Assembly (NCBI RefSeq): GCF_900113835.1
Contig: NZ_FOQV01000001.1
Span: 1,178,001 to 1,242,000, forward strand
Length of the DNA stretch: 64,000 bases
Source of the DNA: Allobosea sp. OK403
Lineage (GTDB): Bacteria > Pseudomonadota > Alphaproteobacteria > Rhizobiales > Beijerinckiaceae
Reading direction: 5' to 3'
The translations under genes and the position numbers were made by a program. Shown in pieces: positions 61,363 through 64,000 of this stretch (within the stretch, counting starts at the first letter, position 1; each line of letters opens with the position of its first letter). The notes under the pieces were generated by a model, which was not told the origin of the DNA, ran no database searches, and worked only from the letters and a program-made list of their open reading frames with translations.

Positions 61363-62430
61363 ATGGTCACACGCAGAGAATGGCTTCTCGCCAGTGGCGC
61401 CGTCGCGGCGGCGCTGGCCCTGCCGGCCCGCTCGGCGTTCGCCCAGCCGGCCCGCACCGTGAAGGTGGCGATCGGTCAGAAGACGATCGCGCCGAACCTG
61501 GTCAACCTGCTCATCGGCGAAGGGCTCGGCTACAACGCGGCCGAGGGCTTCAAGGCGCAGTTCATGACGGTGGGCGGCGTCTCGAACGCTCAGGTCGCCA
61601 TCGATCGCGGCGATTCCGACATCTCGACCGGTGTGCCCTCCTTTGCCCTGCCGATCCTGGCCAAGGGCGAGTGGGGCAAGGCGATCCACTTCTACCAGTA
61701 TACCTATCCCTACAAATGGGACGTGGCGGTGAAGCCGGAATCGACGCTGACGAGCTATGAGGGGCTCAAGGGCAAGAACATCGGCGTGCCGGATTTTGCG
61801 GAGACAGCATTCCCAGTCACCAAGAACGTTCTGCGTAGCCTGGGCCTTGACCCGGACAGGGACGTCAAATGGACGGCGGTGGGCACTGGCGTCGCTGCCG
61901 GTGTCGCACTGCAGCGCGGCGCCGTCGACGCCCTCGCCTATTACGACACCGGCTTTGGACAGATCGAAGGCGCCGGTATCCCGTTCAAGATGCTGCCGCT
62001 TCCGAAAAACGTGCCCATGGTCGGCGGGCAGTTCCTGATGGCGCTGCGCGAACGCATCGCCAGCGATCGCGCATTGCTGATCGGCTATGGCAGGTCGGTC
62101 GCGAAGGCGTCCGTCTTCCTCGCGGCAAGTCCGGGCGGCGGGGCGCGCGCCTTCCTGAAAATGTATCCCGAAGCGGCGCCGCGCGGCTCCAACGAGGAGG
62201 ATGCGATCAAGTCGGTGCTCGTCGCGATCTCCCGGCGCATCAAACTCTACGAGCCGCCCTATCAGGGCGCCAAGATCGGCAGCATCAATCCGGAGGAGTT
62301 TCGGATCGAGGCGCAGATGAACGACATGAAGATCGGCTCCTTCGACGGCTTCTACACCAACGAGCTGATCGATGAGATCAACCGCTTCGATCGTGAGGAG
62401 ATCAAGCGGCAGGCGCAGTCCTACGCATGA
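61363..62430 (+). CDS. ABC transporter binding protein (NMT1/SsuA-like), copy 1
   Basis: 355 residues. Signal resembles a Tat leader (TRREWLLASGAVAAALAL, cut near SAFAQPA). NLLIGEGLGYNAAEGF, GDSDISTGVPSFALPIL and QYTYPYKWDVAVKP are shared closely with the second copy at 63331. The family binds sulfonates, taurine, thiamine precursors or aromatic acids. GGGAGGAACATC lies before the ATG. Its end overlaps the amidohydrolase gene. Confidence 0.9.
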   Translation: MVTRREWLLASGAVAAALALPARSAFAQPARTVKVAIGQKTIAPNLVNLLIGEGLGYNAAEGFKAQFMTVGGVSNAQVAIDRGDSDISTGVPSFALPILAKGEWGKAIHFYQYTYPYKWDVAVKPESTLTSYEGLKGKNIGVPDFAETAFPVTKNVLRSLGLDPDRDVKWTAVGTGVAAGVALQRGAVDALAYYDTGFGQIEGAGIPFKMLPLPKNVPMVGGQFLMALRERIASDRALLIGYGRSVAKASVFLAASPGGGARAFLKMYPEAAPRGSNEEDAIKSVLVAISRRIKLYEPPYQGAKIGSINPEEFRIEAQMNDMKIGSFDGFYTNELIDEINRFDREEIKRQAQSYA

Positions 62431-63287
62431 GCATCGGGGCCACGGAGATGGACGCTTCGACGGCGCTACGCATCGATGCGCCTGCCGCTGTCGGGATATG
62501 CGACACGCATTTCCATGTCTTCGGCCCCTATGACCGCTTCCCGCTGCCGCATCATCCCTCCTATGCGCCGCAGGAGGCGACGGCTGCGGCCTATCGCCAG
62601 GTTGCCGAACGGCTCGGCATCGACCGGATGGTGGTCGTGCAGGGTGGCTGCTACGGCACCGACAACGCGGCGATGCTCGATGCGGTGCAGGTGCTGGGTC
62701 CCGGTCGGACCTGCGGAATCGCCATCATCGAGGGGACCACGACCGCGGCAGATCTCCGCCGGCTTGACGAAGGCGGCGTACGCGGCATCCGGCTCAACGC
62801 CATATCGGACACGCGCATCGACGCCGACGCTATCCGGACCCAGGCGAACATGATCGCGGAGTTGGGTTGGCACATCCAGTTCCACGCGCGCGCCGATCAG
62901 ATCGTGCAGCATGCGGCGCTGCTTCGCGATCTGCCTGTCGACGTGGTGATCGATCATTGCGGCCGGATCGATCCGCGCGGAGGCCAGGATCAGGAGGCGA
63001 TGCGGGCGATGCTGGACCTGCTCGCGACCGGGCGATGCTGGATCAAGCTGATCAGCTACCGATCGCTTCCAGCTGGCGGCAAGGGCGACGAGATGGCGCC
63101 GTTCCTGCGGCGCTTCGCAGCCGCCGCGCCGGAGCATTGCCTCTGGGGCACCGACTGGCCACATCCGCTGATGGAGGTCGTGCCTGACACGCAAAGACTA
63201 TTCGAAGAGCTCTGTAGCGTTTTTGACGAGCCTTTTCGCAAGAAGATTTTCAGCAAAAACGCTGAACGACTCTATGGCTTCAAGTAA
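62427..63287 (+). CDS. Amidohydrolase-family lactonase (2-pyrone-4,6-dicarboxylate lactonase-like)
   Basis: 286-residue TIM barrel. ICDTHFHVFGPYDRFPL at the start with the H-x-H metal motif, WHIQFHARADQIVQHAALL, VVIDHCGRIDPRGG and the C-terminal active-site LWGTDWPHPLMEV. Closest in feel to LigI-type PDC lactonases and related sugar-lactonases. Cytoplasmic. Translationally coupled to the binding protein before it, so it may open the lactone form of the imported acid. Confidence 0.88.
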   Translation: MSIGATEMDASTALRIDAPAAVGICDTHFHVFGPYDRFPLPHHPSYAPQEATAAAYRQVAERLGIDRMVVVQGGCYGTDNAAMLDAVQVLGPGRTCGIAIIEGTTTAADLRRLDEGGVRGIRLNAISDTRIDADAIRTQANMIAELGWHIQFHARADQIVQHAALLRDLPVDVVIDHCGRIDPRGGQDQEAMRAMLDLLATGRCWIKLISYRSLPAGGKGDEMAPFLRRFAAAAPEHCLWGTDWPHPLMEVVPDTQRLFEELCSVFDEPFRKKIFSKNAERLYGFK

Positions 63288-63330
63288 CGGCTCGCGTATC
63301 GGGCCCAATCAGCAAGAAGGGAGAGAAACC

Positions 63331-64000
63331 ATGACGACACGCAGAGAATGGCTTCTGGCAAGCGGCGCCTTCGCCGCCGCACTGACAATGGGACCACGCT
63401 CGTCCTTCGCTCAGGCGACGCGGACCGTAAAGGTCGGCGTCGGGCTGAAATCGCTCAACTCCAGCGTTATCAACCTGCTGATCGGCGAGGCACTCGGCTA
63501 CAATGCCGAGGAAGGCTTCAAGGTCCAGGGGCTGGCGCTCGGCGGCAACGCCAACGTCCAGGTCGCGACCGATAAGGGCGATGTCGATGTCGGCATCGGC
63601 GTGCCCTCTTACGCCCTGCCGATCCTGGCCCGCAACGAGTGGGGCAGCGCGCAATGGTTCTACCAGTACACCTACCCCTATAAATGGGACATTGCGGTCA
63701 AGCCCGGCTCGACCGCCAAGGCCTATACCGACCTCAAGGGTAAGAATATCGGCGTCTCCGATTTCGGCGGCACCGAATATCCGGTCACTCGCAACGTGCT
63801 GAAATCGCTCGGTGTCGATCCCGACAAGGATGTGAAATGGACGGCCGTCGGCGCCGGCGTACCGGCTGGCGTCGCCCTGCAGCGCGGCGCCATCGACGCC
63901 CTCGCCTATTATGACACCGGCTTCGGTATCATCGACGGCGCCGGCATCCCGCTGGAGCTGCTGGCGCGCCCCAGCAACCTGCCGATGATCGGCGGCCAAT
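63331..64000 (+). CDS. ABC transporter binding protein (NMT1/SsuA-like), copy 2, cut by window edge
   Basis: First 223 codons. Tat-like leader TRREWLLASGAFAAALTM and then NLLIGEALGYNAEEGFKVQG, GVGVPSYALPIL-like wording, QYTYPYKWDIAVKPGS, WTAVGAGVPAGVALQRGAID. Clearly a paralogue of the copy at 61363, with the same leader and length of landmarks. The rest lies outside the window. Confidence 0.9.
   Translation, partial: MTTRREWLLASGAFAAALTMGPRSSFAQATRTVKVGVGLKSLNSSVINLLIGEALGYNAEEGFKVQGLALGGNANVQVATDKGDVDVGIGVPSYALPILARNEWGSAQWFYQYTYPYKWDIAVKPGSTAKAYTDLKGKNIGVSDFGGTEYPVTRNVLKSLGVDPDKDVKWTAVGAGVPAGVALQRGAIDALAYYDTGFGIIDGAGIPLELLARPSNLPMIGGQ

Noticed and set aside
1-64000. CRISPR arrays, tRNA or rRNA genes, insertion sequences, prophage or integrase genes
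   Set aside because: None seen: no regular direct repeats with spacers, no cloverleaf-like sequence, and no transposase or integrase motif in any frame.

Overview
This is a roughly 65% GC chromosomal window with strong third-position GC bias, overlapping ATGA gene junctions and intergenic palindromes carrying a GGGCACCGG core. Its families (IalB, CobF, paired HyuA/HyuB, many periplasmic binding proteins) point to an alphaproteobacterium of the order Hyphomicrobiales. A Bosea-like genus is my best guess from gene style; no rRNA or other marker gene is present to settle it. I saw no tRNA, rRNA, CRISPR array, phage gene or transposase.

Layout. 1-4 kb: the end of a pabB-type gene, cobF, an ialB-family gene, and two gene fossils (an NrdB-like scrap and a siderophore-ABC ATPase killed by a frameshift plus a stop inside Walker A). 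4.3-9.3 kb: an intact four-gene ferric-siderophore uptake operon (TonB receptor, binding protein, permease, ATPase). 9.6-11.8 kb: a three-gene module of unknown function containing a nucleotidyltransferase-like protein with a cysteine cluster. 12.3-18.8 kb: a LysR regulator divergent from hyuA/hyuB and an orphan oligopeptide-type binding protein. 19-25 kb: DUF1345, a B12-binding radical SAM protein, a GMC oxidoreductase and an M20 peptidase, plus a fossil copy of the M20 C-terminus. 25.4-34.8 kb: iclR-hyuA-hyuB, a full branched-chain-type ABC transporter and a cupin, probably one transcription unit for taking up and hydrolysing a cyclic amide-like compound.

34.8-40.5 kb: a second siderophore-ATPase fossil, then a LysR regulator divergent from a polar amino acid ABC transporter and a class V PLP enzyme. 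40.6-49.1 kb (minus strand): an eight-gene carbohydrate operon with a MalFGK-type transporter and two pairs of TIM-barrel isomerase plus Gfo/Idh/MocA dehydrogenase. It is divergent from a LacI regulator, and the intergenic region holds a perfect TGTAATCGATTACA operator and a second, imperfect one. 50.7-64 kb: a GntR/FCD regulator divergent from a long plus-strand series: HpaI aldolase, DUF1537 four-carbon acid sugar kinase, PdxA2, iron-type alcohol dehydrogenase, GlcD-type flavoprotein, TctC binding protein, a cytoplasmic BNR/sialidase-fold protein, an SsuABC/NMT1-type transporter, a PDC-lactonase-type amidohydrolase, and a second NMT1-type binding protein cut by the window edge.

Overall this looks like a scavenging and catabolic region: successive regulator, transporter and enzyme blocks, each probably for one organic acid, amide, sugar or amino acid. 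The fossils suggest past turnover of iron-uptake cargo. The least explained parts are the 9.6-11.8 kb trio, the paired Gfo/isomerase sugar operon, and the BNR protein inside the four-carbon acid cluster.
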